Assembly: GCF_001282115.1 (NCBI RefSeq)
Contig: NZ_LJBR01000026.1
Coordinates: 1-35,343, forward strand
DNA length: 35,343 bases
Source: Streptomyces sp. NRRL B-24085
GTDB taxonomy: Bacteria; Actinomycetota; Actinomycetes; Streptomycetales; Streptomycetaceae
Direction: 5' to 3'
In this document: positions 1 to 9,415 of the stretch, piece after piece
How the letters are laid out: each line of letters starts with the position of its first letter
How positions within the stretch are numbered: position 1 is the first letter of the stretch
The notes under the pieces: model-generated
The model's database searches: none
What the model was told of the DNA's origin: nothing
The model's input: the letters and a program-made list of their open reading frames with translations, nothing else
Program-made: the position numbers and the translations under genes

Positions 1-1718
<1,718 letters not shown>

Positions 1719-1854
1719 CAACAGGGCGGGGGTGATCCGGGCCACGTGGTTCCCTCAGGTGCCGGCCGTCCGGTCCGCGGGGGCCCCGGCCGCGGCGAGG
1801 CTGCCCAGCAGGGCGAGCGCCTGTTCCGACGGGCTGCCCGGTTCGGCCTCGCGC

Positions 1855-2069
1855 GAGATCCAGGTGAAGAACATCGAGCCCGGGGTCACGGCCACCGAGC
1901 TGGGCGCGGACATGCGGACACCGGGACCAGGGAGTCCCTGTCCCGCATGCGCGCCGGCCTGACGCCCCTGACGGCGACGGACATCGCGGAAGCCATCGCC
2001 TTCGCGGCGGCGGCCCCGCCGAACATCAAAGTCGCCGAGATGGTGGTGGTGCCGGTGCGGCAGGGCTGA
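1855..2069 (+). pseudogene. Remnant of a short-chain dehydrogenase/reductase, C-terminal end only, frameshifted
   Basis: Two reading frames together give the C-terminus of an SDR of the NADP-oxidoreductase type. The first frame (about 1855-1920) reads EIQVKNIEPGVTATELG, matching the stretch after the active site where SDRs have the PG motif. The second frame (about 1926-2069) reads LTPLTATDIAEAIAFAAAAP and then NIKVAEMVVVPVRQG, the usual end of this family (ADIAEAI..A..P..V.VAEMVV.PT.Q). The two frames join through an indel near 1920-1926. The Rossmann fold and the YxxxK catalytic motif are absent, since the upstream sequence does not resemble an SDR. This is a decayed gene rather than a functional one. 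It could reflect an old deletion between fadH and the repeat block that follows. Confidence 0.75.
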
Positions 2070-2084
2070 TCACCGGCAGCCTGG

Positions 2085-2254
2085 GCGCGCCCCCGCGGAA
2101 GGGGGGAGGCGACACCACCCAGCCGAGCGCGCCCCCGCAGAAGGGCGGGGGCGTCACCAGTCGGCCGGGCGCGCCCCCGCGGAGGGGCGGAGGCGACACC
2201 AGCCGGCCGGTCGCCCCCGCGGAAGGGCGGGGGCGCGACCGGCCAAGACGGCGG
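2085..2254. repeat. Four imperfect tandem copies of a ~42-bp GC-rich unit
   Basis: Copies begin near 2085, 2127, 2169 and 2210. Spacing is 42, 42 and about 40 bp. Each begins with (GCG)CGCCCCCGCGG, followed by GAAGGGCGGGGGCG and a GACACCA.CCGGCCG tail. Within each unit, CGCCCCCGC and GCGGGGGCG-like arms can pair, so a transcript would form a row of GC hairpins. The block lies just after the SDR remnant and directly downstream of the gene ending at 2264. It could serve as a terminator array for that gene or be a simple slippage product. Confidence 0.7.
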
Positions 2255-2263
2255 CGCGGACGG

Positions 2264-2632
2264 TCAGCGGCTCTCCAGCCGCACGTGCAGTTCCCGCTCC
2301 TGGTCCCCCGACGCGGACGCGAGGTCCCGCACCGTGAACATCGAGTCCAGCGTCTCCCGGAGCTTCTCGATGGCCCAGTACCCGCCCTGCGCGTCGGCCT
2401 CCACGGACGACGACAACCGCGCGGGCGGCGGGCAGGACCGCGCCTCGGTCACCTCGAACGTCCCCAGCCACACCATCGGCCGCGTCTCGTGCAGTTGCTG
2501 AGGCACCTCGTTGGCTGCGCGGTCCGACTCGAAACACGTGCTCAGTGTGTCGAAGACGATCCGGGCGTCCTCCGCGCTGCATCCGCTGATCTCCAGCGAG
2601 ACGGACTCGTCGTGCGCTCGCTCACGATCCAT
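2264..2632 (-). CDS. Conserved hypothetical small protein, 122 aa
   Basis: I do not recognise the family. The protein starts MDRERAHDESVSLEISG and is acidic and soluble, with no signal peptide or membrane segment. The middle has alternating hydrophobic residues (PMVWLGTFEV, GGYWAIEKLRETLDSMF) that suggest a small alpha/beta fold. The start at 2632 was preferred over an upstream in-frame start at 2725 because GAGAGGAG sits about 9 nt before it and the upstream extension is Arg/Gly/Ala-rich without structure. It ends just before the 42-bp repeat block. No function is proposed. Confidence 0.7.
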   Translation of the reverse strand: MDRERAHDESVSLEISGCSAEDARIVFDTLSTCFESDRAANEVPQQLHETRPMVWLGTFEVTEARSCPPPARLSSSVEADAQGGYWAIEKLRETLDSMFTVRDLASASGDQERELHVRLESR

Positions 2633-2739
2633 CGTGGTCGCTCCTCTCGTGGCGATGACCGGTACCGCCGGGTTCCCCGCGAACCGCGCCACACCCCCAG
2701 ATAAGCACCCCGATTTGCGGAGCACTACCGGCGGCGGGA

Positions 2740-3009
2740 TCAGCGCGGCGGTCGGTCCCGGTGCGGATCGAACAACGGAACGGCGATACCGGCGAGGACG
2801 AGGCCGGCCGCCACGAGGATACCTTCGGGCAAAGCCATGCCCGCGGCGAGGAGGCTCAGGGCGAGCGCGAGGGTCCCCCAGGCGCCCGCGCGCCGGTACT
2901 CGCGGGGCCGGGCGGGGCGGCCCGCGCCCAGCGCGCGGGCGAACCGCGGGTCGTCACGCTCCAGCCGTGCCGCGAGATCGATCAGGTGTTCGTCGTCGGG
3001 CTGGCGCAT
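2740..3009 (-). CDS. DUF3040 small membrane protein, 89 aa
   Basis: Small protein of the actinobacterial DUF3040 family. The N-terminal cytosolic part (MRQPDDEHLIDLAARLERDD) carries the family pattern of an E/D-rich helix ending LERDDPRFARAL. Two hydrophobic segments follow, at about residues 45-60 (TLALALSLLAAGMALP) and 63-80 (ILVAAGLVLAGIAVPLF), then a short basic tail. The biochemical role of DUF3040 is unknown. The ATG at 3009 is preceded by GGAGGAGTC on the minus strand. It lies 21 bp downstream of the antiporter gene on the same strand and may be co-transcribed with it. Confidence 0.85.
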   Translation of the reverse strand: MRQPDDEHLIDLAARLERDDPRFARALGAGRPARPREYRRAGAWGTLALALSLLAAGMALPEGILVAAGLVLAGIAVPLFDPHRDRPPR

Positions 3010-3030
3010 GACTCCTCCTTCACACGGCCC

Positions 3031-4266
3031 CTACCGTTCGGCGTCCGCCCCCACCGCGACGGAGACCGGCGCGGATGCGGTGGCGTCCTCCTGCTCGCGG
3101 GCACGACGCGCACCCGGCACCCGGGTCGGCAGACGGGCCCGCCCCGCGGCCACGGGGCCGAGAACGGCCAGGATGAGGACATACCCGGCGATGAACGGCG
3201 CCAGACGTGCGTCGAGTCCCGCACTGGCCGCCATCGCCCCGAGGATCAGGGCGAATTCACCACGGGCCAGGAGGGTCGCGGCGATGTCGGCGGCGGCCTG
3301 GGCGCCGTGGCCGTGGAGGCGGGCGACGAGCACGCCGGCGACGACGTTCATGATCACCGTAACGACGACCGCCGCGGCGACGGGCCCGGCGACCGACGTC
3401 AGGACGCCCGGGTCGACGGACAGCCCGAAGGCGAAGAAGAAGATGGCGGCGAAGGCGTCACGCAGTGGATGCACCAGTCGGCGGATGCGGGGCCCGGAGG
3501 GTGTGCCGGCCAGGATCAGCCCCACCATGAAGGCCCCGATGGCGTCGGCGACGCCGAGCACCTCGGACACCCCGGCGACCAGCACCGCGGCGCCGAGGAA
3601 GCTGATGACCAGGAGTTCGTCGTCCCGGACCTGCACCAGCCGGCCGATCCAGCGTGTCCCGTACCGGGCGGCGGCGGCCAGCACCAGCAGGAAGCCGAAG
3701 GCCCTGCCGGCCTGGAGGAGCACCTCCACAGGCTCCTGGGCGCCGCTGACGACCGGCTGGAGCGCGGCGAGGTAGAGCGCCAGGAAGATGTCCTCCACCA
3801 CGATCACACCGAGGATCAGCCGGGTCTCGGGGCGGCCGATCCGCCCCAGGTCGATGAGGACCTTCGTGACGATCGCGGACGAGGAGATGCCGAGGACCCC
3901 GGCGAGCACCAGCGCCTCCCGGCCGCCCCAGCCCAGCGCGAACCCGAAGCCGAGACCGGCGCCGACGTTCGCCACGAGGTAGATCCCGCCCGCCGCGAGC
4001 AGGCGTCTGCCGCCGGTGCGCAGGTCGTCGACGTGGAACTCCAGGCCCAGGTAGAAGAGCAGCAGCACCAGGCCGAGCGCGGAGAGCATCTCGAAGTCGT
4101 GCGCGTCCTCGACCAGGACCAGGCCGGGGGTGTGCGGGCCGAGCAGGATGCCGGCGAGCATGAACAGCGGGATGGTGGGCAGTCCGATCCGGCCGCCGAG
4201 GCGGGCGAGGAAGGCGGCGGCCAGGAACGCGCCGCCCATGGCGAGGAGGGTGTCAGCGTGTCCCAC
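3031..4266 (-). CDS. CPA2-family cation/proton antiporter, membrane domain only
   Basis: A 411-aa integral membrane protein of the monovalent cation:proton antiporter-2 family (KefB/KhtU-like). It exchanges K+ or Na+ for H+ across the cytoplasmic membrane. About 12 hydrophobic segments are visible. Family features include FYLGLEFHVDDLR in the early half, GISSSAIVTKVLIDLGR, the buried acidic site VVEDIF, and DAIGAFMVGLILAGT followed by FFFAFGLSVDP. There is no C-terminal RCK/TrkA-N domain, and the last ~35 residues are an Ala/Arg-rich cytosolic tail. In many actinobacteria a separate TrkA-C regulatory subunit (KhtT type) is encoded next to such a gene. None is visible here. The start is GTG at 4266. 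The transported ion cannot be told from sequence. Confidence 0.9.
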   Translation of the reverse strand: MGHADTLLAMGGAFLAAAFLARLGGRIGLPTIPLFMLAGILLGPHTPGLVLVEDAHDFEMLSALGLVLLLFYLGLEFHVDDLRTGGRRLLAAGGIYLVANVGAGLGFGFALGWGGREALVLAGVLGISSSAIVTKVLIDLGRIGRPETRLILGVIVVEDIFLALYLAALQPVVSGAQEPVEVLLQAGRAFGFLLVLAAAARYGTRWIGRLVQVRDDELLVISFLGAAVLVAGVSEVLGVADAIGAFMVGLILAGTPSGPRIRRLVHPLRDAFAAIFFFAFGLSVDPGVLTSVAGPVAAAVVVTVIMNVVAGVLVARLHGHGAQAAADIAATLLARGEFALILGAMAASAGLDARLAPFIAGYVLILAVLGPVAAGRARLPTRVPGARRAREQEDATASAPVSVAVGADAER

Positions 4267-4440
4267 GGGTCACCTCGCCCGGGGGCGCGGACGGACGGGC
4301 GTGCTGTGTGTCACGGGGGTGGATGCGCGATCTCCCTTTCTCCGGTGGGGTGTTCGTGCCACCGTCGCATCCGGCCCCCGGGGCCCGCCATCGGTGCCGA
4401 CCCCCATTTCCGCGAGGGCCGGCACCTGCCCGTCAGGGGC

Positions 4441-5316
4441 TCAACTCCTGGTGAAGCGGTACGTCTTGCTGTCCGTCAGCACACAGAAGCCGGGTGAGAC
4501 GACGATCACCCGCAGGGTTCCGGTGCGGCGGTCGTAGTCGATGCCCTCCGCCTCGAACGTGCCGGAGCAGGAGCTCCGCAGGGGCAGTTGGCGCAGTGCC
4601 GTGACATGTCCGGTGACGTTCCCCGAGCCGGTCGGGGCCGCGGACAGGTCGATCTGGAGGAGCGGCTTGGTGTAGCCGAACAGCGTGCCCGCCGGGTCGT
4701 CGGAGGAGCAGAGCAGCCGGGTGGCGCTGACGAAGTCGCAGCCCTGTACGTCCCGGACGGCGTGGTCGAGGGTGACGGTGGCCGCCTGCGGGAGGTTCGC
4801 CGAGGGCGAGGTGCTCGCGTTGACGCCGGGCGTGGGGAAGACCAGGAAGCGGGTCATGGTGCCCCACTCACCGGACAGCATCCACTGTCCGTCCGGCGAG
4901 ACGGCGACCCAGGAGTTGTTGAGCGCCTCACCGGGACCGAGGGTGTGGACGTACTCGGACCAGGTCCCGTTCGGCGCCTGGACGCGGTACATCTTCGCGG
5001 TGCCGGAGTCGGCCTGGTAGGGCTCGATGTAGTGGCCGTCGTAGGACGCGTCGGGGTCGCCCACGTGGTTCCAGCCGCGGGTGGCGACGCCGAACGGGAT
5101 GGTTCCGATGCCGGTGTACCGATTGGCGGATCCGGCCGGGACCTCGACCGAGGTGAGGCCCTGGCTCTCGGTGAGCGGGTCGGCACGGTCACTGCCTGCC
5201 TCGGTCCAGGTGTCCGCGGCGGAGGCCGGCGGCGCGGCGGCCAGGAGGGCCGTCGCGGTGAGGGTGACGAGGGCGGCGAGGACCGCGTGACAACGCTGTC
5301 TGGCGCGCAGGGGCAT
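4441..5316 (-). CDS. Secreted protein of unknown function, probable beta-propeller
   Basis: A 291-aa protein with a clear Sec signal peptide: MPLRARQRC, a hydrophobic stretch AVLAALVTLTATALLAAAP, then a likely cleavage after ASA (ASA-ADTWTEAG). The mature part has Trp/Gly-rich beta repeats such as NSWVAVSPDGQWMLSGEWG and EGIDYDRRTGTLRVIVV, which resemble propeller blades. It also carries several Cys pairs (GCDFVSATRLLCSS, SSCSGTF) that could form disulfides outside the cell. I do not recognise an enzymatic motif. The ATG at 5316 was chosen because CCAGGAG lies 6 nt upstream; an in-frame codon 48 nt earlier gives a sequence unlike a signal peptide. The gene diverges from the phosphatase gene at 5579. 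Confidence 0.82.
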   Translation of the reverse strand: MPLRARQRCHAVLAALVTLTATALLAAAPPASAADTWTEAGSDRADPLTESQGLTSVEVPAGSANRYTGIGTIPFGVATRGWNHVGDPDASYDGHYIEPYQADSGTAKMYRVQAPNGTWSEYVHTLGPGEALNNSWVAVSPDGQWMLSGEWGTMTRFLVFPTPGVNASTSPSANLPQAATVTLDHAVRDVQGCDFVSATRLLCSSDDPAGTLFGYTKPLLQIDLSAAPTGSGNVTGHVTALRQLPLRSSCSGTFEAEGIDYDRRTGTLRVIVVSPGFCVLTDSKTYRFTRS

Positions 5317-5578
5317 GGAGAACTCCTGGGGCTCCTGGAGCGGGGGTGAGCTGGGTCGGCGCACAGTCTGGCGCCCCCACGGCGGTCATGTACAGGCCAA
5401 ACGAATGAACAAGCGGCCTTCGTCACCCCGGCGCACTTCACCGGACGCGCCCCCGCGTGTTGAGGGATGGTGGAAGAACACGACCACGTGGTCACGGAGA
5501 CGGTTGAACGCGGTAGAACAAGGGGAGTCGGCACGGGGGTACGACGTGCCGCGAGGACGGCATAAGGCGGTTCGTGCA

Positions 5579-7660
5579 ATGGGTGCAGCCGGAATACCCG
5601 CGTCCGAGGGCGGTGAGCCCCCGCGCGGGGCGGTACGGCCGAGCGGGCTGCTCGACGAGTTGGGCATGGCCTCGGTGGTGCTGGACGCCGAGGGACGCAT
5701 CGTGCTGTGGAGCCCGCAGGCCGAGGAGCTGTTCGGATACAGCGCCCAGGAGGCGCTGGGCAGGTACGCGGCCCACCTGATGATCCACGAGCAGCACGCC
5801 GATCTGGTCGTCAAGCTGTTCGCCGACGTCATGGAGACCGGGCAGAGCTGGGCTGGCGCCTTCCCCGTCCGGCGCAAGGACGGCGGCACCAGGCTGGTGG
5901 AGTTCCGCAACATGCGGCTGCTCGACGACCGCGGGGACGTCTACGCGCTCGGGTTGTGCGCCGACCAGTCGACCGTGCGCCGCCTGGAGCGGGACGTGGC
6001 GCTGTCGACACGGATGGTCTCCCAGTCGCCGATCGGGCTGGCCGTACTGGACACCGAGCTGCGGTACGTCTCGGTGAACCCGGCCCTGGAGCTGTTGAAC
6101 GGCGTGCCGGCCGCGGATCACGTCGGGCGGAAGATCGGCGAGGTGCTCCCCGACCTCGACGTGGCCGCCTTCGAGGCCGCCGCCCGCGAGGTGCTGCGCA
6201 CCGGCACTCCGCTGGTGGACCAGCACACGGTCGGCCGTACGCCCGCGGACCCCGACTCGGACCACGCTTGGTCGGTCTCGCTGTACCGCCTGGAGGACGC
6301 GCTGGGGACCGTCCTCGGGGTGGCGGGCTCGGTCCTGGACGTCACCGAGCAGCATCTGGCGACCGTGGAGGCCGAGACCGCCCGGCGCCGCCTGGCACTC
6401 GTCGCCGACGCCTCCGCCCGCATCGGCACCACCCTCGACCTGGACCGCACCGCCCGTGAGCTCGCCGACGTGGCCGTGCCGGAGCTCGCGGACGTGGCGG
6501 CCGTGGACCTGCTGGAGGCGGTGGCGCAGGGCAGGCCGAGCACCCTGCGGCCCACCGAGCCCGCCGTGATGCGCCCGCTGGCCGTCGAGGCGTCCGGTGC
6601 CCCCGACACCCTGGGCGCGGCCGATCCGCCCGGCAAGGTCGCCCGGTACGCCCCCGAACGCCTGGTCACGGAGTGCGTGCGCACCGGGAGCCCGGTCCTG
6701 GTGGCGCGGGTGGGACCGGAGGACCTCGCCCGTATCGCCCGCTCACCGGAGGCGGCCGCACTGCTGGCCAGGGCCGGCGTGCACTCCTATCTGGCCGTGC
6801 CGCTGATCGCGCGCGGCGAGGTGCTCGGCGCCCTCGACCTCAAGCGCGTCCACAATCCGGAGCCGTTCGGCGAGGACGACCTGCTGCTGGCGCGAGAGCT
6901 GGCGGCCCGCGCGGCGGTGCAGATCGACAACGCCCGCTGGTACCAGGACGCCCGCAACACCGCCCTCACCCTCCAGCGCAGCCTGCTGCCCAGCCACCCT
7001 TCCGTGACCGGCGGCCTGGAGGTCGCCTCCCGCTACCAGCCCGCGGGCGCCACCGCCGAGGTCGGCGGCGACTGGTTCGACGTGATCCCGCTGGACGAGG
7101 GCAAGACCGCACTGGTCGTGGGCGACGTGATGGGCAGCGGCATCACCGCCGCCGCGACCATGGGCCGGCTCCGCACCGCCACGAACACCCTCGCCTCCCT
7201 CGACCTCGACCCGGCCAGGCTCCTCGAACACCTCGACCGGATCACCGAGGACCTGGACCACTCCATCGCCACGTGCGTGTACGCCGTGCACGACCCGCGG
7301 CTCGGCCAGTGCCGGATCGCCAACGCCGGGCACCTGCCCCCGGTACGGCTGCGCCCCGGCCGTCCGCCCGAGCTGCTCGAACTCCCCACGGGGGCGCCGC
7401 TCGGCGTGGGCGGTGTCGCCTTCTCCACGACCACCGTCGACCTCGCACCCGGTGACCGGCTCGTCCTGTACACAGACGGCCTGGTGGAGACCCGCCAGCA
7501 TCCGCTGGACGAACGCCTGGACGCGCTCCTCGACCTGCTCGACAGCCCCGACGGGCCGCTGGAGGAGGTCTGCGACCTACTGCTGCGCACCCTGCACCAG
7601 CCGGACAACTCTGACGACGTGGCACTGCTGATCGCCCGCGTGCAGACGCCGGCGGCCTGA
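5579..7660 (+). CDS. PAS-PAS-GAF-SpoIIE-type PP2C protein serine/threonine phosphatase
   Basis: A 693-aa cytosolic sensor phosphatase of the large streptomycete RsbU/SpoIIE group, which dephosphorylates anti-anti-sigma factors in partner-switching circuits. Domain order: PAS at about residues 25-130 (ASVVLDAEGRIVLWSPQAEE), a second PAS at 150-260 (GLAVLDTELRYVSVNPALE), GAF at 285-455 (ending LAARAAVQIDNAR), and PP2C at 470-690. The PP2C part has the Mg-binding GGDWFDV and GDVMGSG motifs and ends with YTDGLVE and the NSDDVALL acidic motif. An N-terminal kinase-like HATPase domain, found in some paralogues, is absent. The ATG at 5579 has AAGGCGG 9 nt upstream. The reading frame is open further upstream to 5315, but that part is Arg/Gly-rich and not conserved-looking. 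No sigma or anti-sigma partner gene is adjacent, so its target is unknown. Confidence 0.92.
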   Translation: MGAAGIPASEGGEPPRGAVRPSGLLDELGMASVVLDAEGRIVLWSPQAEELFGYSAQEALGRYAAHLMIHEQHADLVVKLFADVMETGQSWAGAFPVRRKDGGTRLVEFRNMRLLDDRGDVYALGLCADQSTVRRLERDVALSTRMVSQSPIGLAVLDTELRYVSVNPALELLNGVPAADHVGRKIGEVLPDLDVAAFEAAAREVLRTGTPLVDQHTVGRTPADPDSDHAWSVSLYRLEDALGTVLGVAGSVLDVTEQHLATVEAETARRRLALVADASARIGTTLDLDRTARELADVAVPELADVAAVDLLEAVAQGRPSTLRPTEPAVMRPLAVEASGAPDTLGAADPPGKVARYAPERLVTECVRTGSPVLVARVGPEDLARIARSPEAAALLARAGVHSYLAVPLIARGEVLGALDLKRVHNPEPFGEDDLLLARELAARAAVQIDNARWYQDARNTALTLQRSLLPSHPSVTGGLEVASRYQPAGATAEVGGDWFDVIPLDEGKTALVVGDVMGSGITAAATMGRLRTATNTLASLDLDPARLLEHLDRITEDLDHSIATCVYAVHDPRLGQCRIANAGHLPPVRLRPGRPPELLELPTGAPLGVGGVAFSTTTVDLAPGDRLVLYTDGLVETRQHPLDERLDALLDLLDSPDGPLEEVCDLLLRTLHQPDNSDDVALLIARVQTPAA

Positions 7661-8036
7661 GGGACGTGCGGCGGCGCGGGTGCGCGGAACTGAGTACGGC
7701 AGCCTTGTGGAACGCGCCCGTAGGTGATCGTGGCGGCCGGGGACGGCGGCGCGGGCTGGGCCGGGACGACCGCTAGCTCCGCGGTCCCTTCAACGCGGTT
7801 CCTTCACTGCGGTCCCTTCACCGCGGTCTCGGACGGCGACGGGGCGCGCGCCCGGCGACGGCCCCCTCGGCGCAGTCACCGGACGGCAGGACAACCGTGG
7901 GCTCCCACCGGGGCGGTGTACTGCACGGCGGCTGCGACCAGGACCGCCGCCCGCATCCGCCCGCGCGCGCCGGAGCACGAAGGCGGCCCCGGCATCTCCC
8001 CAGCCGCAGTCCGGGCGCCCGTGGAACGGGGACCTG
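7661..8036. other. Gene-free interval between convergent phosphatase and MFS genes
   Basis: About 375 bp in which open frames lack ribosome sites and recognisable products. The only structure seen is the 14-bp tandem repeat at 7781-7832. Both flanking genes end here, so termination signals are expected, but I see no classic hairpin followed by a T run. Confidence 0.6.
7781..7832. repeat. 14-bp tandem repeat, about 3.5 copies
   Basis: Three consecutive 14-bp units, GCGGTCCCTTCAAC, GCGGTTCCTTCACT and GCGGTCCCTTCACC (7781-7822), are followed by a partial fourth (GCGGTCTCGG). The third copy differs from the first only at position 13 (A to C). Fourteen base pairs is not a coding period and not a helical multiple. 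It may be a slippage repeat or a protein-binding array. Confidence 0.75.
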
Positions 8037-9284
8037 TCATGGTGACCCGGCGCCGGAAGGCAGGGCTTCCTGGGTCGCCCCGGGCACGGTCGCGGGCCGT
8101 CGGGGCAGCAGGAGCGGGGTGGCCAGCAGCAGGAGACCGGCGAGGGCGATGGCCTCGCGGGTTCCGGTGAGGGTGGCCAGAAGGCCCCACAGGGCGGTCA
8201 GAGCCGCGGTGGTCAGCTTGCCGGTCACCGACCAGGCGGAGAGCGTGCGGACCACCCGGTCGGTCGGGGTCATGGTCAGCCGGTGCGCGGAGAACACCGG
8301 GTTGAAGACGGCGCAGGAGGTGATGACCCCGAGTTCCACGGCCATCACGAGCAGCAGCCCGGTGGTACCGGGGCCGACGAAGGCCAGGCCGAGGGGCCAG
8401 CACGCGCGCAGGACGCCCGAGGTGACCAGGACGCGGTGCTGTCCGTACCGGGTGACCAGGGGGCGGGCGAGCCGTGAGCCGAGCAGGCCGCCGAGGCAGG
8501 GCACCGAGAAGGCGAGGGCGTACTGCCAGGGGGCGAAGCCGAGGGGGCCGAGCATGAGGACGGTCAGCAGCGGCACCGGCACCATGATCAGGGCGTTGAC
8601 GAGGACCGTGTTGAGGAACAGGGGCCGCAGGGCGGGACTGGCCAGGATGTGGCGCCAGCCCTCCAGCAGGGACCCCTTGGCCGCCCCCGTGGGCTCCGGC
8701 CGCGGCTCGCCGCCGCCGATCGCGCGGATGCCGAGCGCCGACAGCAGATAGCTCACCGCGTCGGCCAGCAGGGTGGTCACGGGTCCGAGGAGCCCGATGG
8801 CGGCTCCGCCGAGGGGAGGTCCGATCACGATGGTGGTCCAGTTCGTGGCCTCGAACCGCGCGCCCGCGACCAGCAGGTCGTCGGGGTCGAGGAGGGACTT
8901 GAGGTAGGCCCCGGAGGCGGCGGTGAAGGTGATGTCGGCCGCCGCCACGAGCACCGACACGAGCAGGAGCTGGACGAAGCTCAGCGCGCCGAGCGCGTAG
9001 GCGGCGGGGACGCTCAGCAGAGCGGCGAACCGGACGAGGTCCATGGCGACCATCACCGGCCTCTTGCGGCGGAACTCCACCCAGGGTCCGAGCGGCACCG
9101 CCACCGCCGCCCCGACCGCGAGCCCCGCGGCCGCCAGCGCGGACACCGCGGCGGGGCCGGCGTGCAGCACCAGGACGGCGATCATCGGGAAGGCGCCGAA
9201 CGACAGCGAGGTACCGAACGCACTGACCGCGTAGGCCGCCCACAGCCACCCGAACCGCCGCCCCAGCGACCGTTTCCCGACCAC
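8037..9284 (-). CDS. MFS transporter, EntS-like exporter group
   Basis: A 415-aa major facilitator of the MFS_3 (enterobactin-exporter-like) group, a cytoplasmic-membrane exporter using the proton gradient. About 12 hydrophobic helices are visible, from WLWAAYAVSAFGTSLSF to AIALAGLLLLATPLLL. They include the PLGPWVEFRRKRPVMVAMDL loop 2/3 motif, which is the MFS motif A region (G-x-x-x-D-R-x-x-R/K-R) in diverged form, and the long central loop around residue 200. The start was placed at GTG 9284 because GAGGGG lies 7 nt before it; an ATG at 9326 has no ribosome site. The gene diverges from a LysR gene across a perfect inverted repeat, so that regulator probably controls it. The substrate is unknown. 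Confidence 0.86.
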   Translation of the reverse strand: MVGKRSLGRRFGWLWAAYAVSAFGTSLSFGAFPMIAVLVLHAGPAAVSALAAAGLAVGAAVAVPLGPWVEFRRKRPVMVAMDLVRFAALLSVPAAYALGALSFVQLLLVSVLVAAADITFTAASGAYLKSLLDPDDLLVAGARFEATNWTTIVIGPPLGGAAIGLLGPVTTLLADAVSYLLSALGIRAIGGGEPRPEPTGAAKGSLLEGWRHILASPALRPLFLNTVLVNALIMVPVPLLTVLMLGPLGFAPWQYALAFSVPCLGGLLGSRLARPLVTRYGQHRVLVTSGVLRACWPLGLAFVGPGTTGLLLVMAVELGVITSCAVFNPVFSAHRLTMTPTDRVVRTLSAWSVTGKLTTAALTALWGLLATLTGTREAIALAGLLLLATPLLLPRRPATVPGATQEALPSGAGSP

Positions 9285-9375
9285 TCCGCATCCCCTCGCC
9301 GACAACCTCACGTTGACCGACGCCATCCAACCCAGTGCCGGGCCCGCCGATCAAACAACCAGGCCCCCGGTCGGC

Positions 9376-9392
9376 CACAACCCGGGGTTGTG
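9376..9392. promoter_or_regulatory. Perfect inverted repeat between divergent MFS and LysR genes
   Basis: CACAACCCGGGGTTGTG has 8-bp arms (CACAACCC / GGGTTGTG) around a single central base. It lies in the 131-bp divergent intergenic region, 23 bp before the LysR start, just upstream of that gene's likely -10 box (TACGCT at 9404-9409). LysR-type regulators usually bind interrupted dyads in such positions and repress themselves while switching the divergent gene. Confidence 0.6.
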
Positions 9393-9415
9393 CGCGGACG
9401 GCCTACGCTTCCCGC

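Noticed and set aside
1758..1900. Minus-strand stretch ending ISREAEPGSPSEQALALLGS and on
   Set aside because: Looked like a protein C-terminus but overlaps the SDR remnant antisense and has no start or known family.
5315..5578. N-terminal extension of the phosphatase
   Set aside because: In-frame but Arg/Gly-rich, overlaps the divergent promoter region, and a ribosome site precedes 5579.
7724..8170. 148-codon plus-strand frame after the phosphatase
   Set aside because: No ribosome site, overlaps the MFS gene antisense, and spans the 14-bp repeat.
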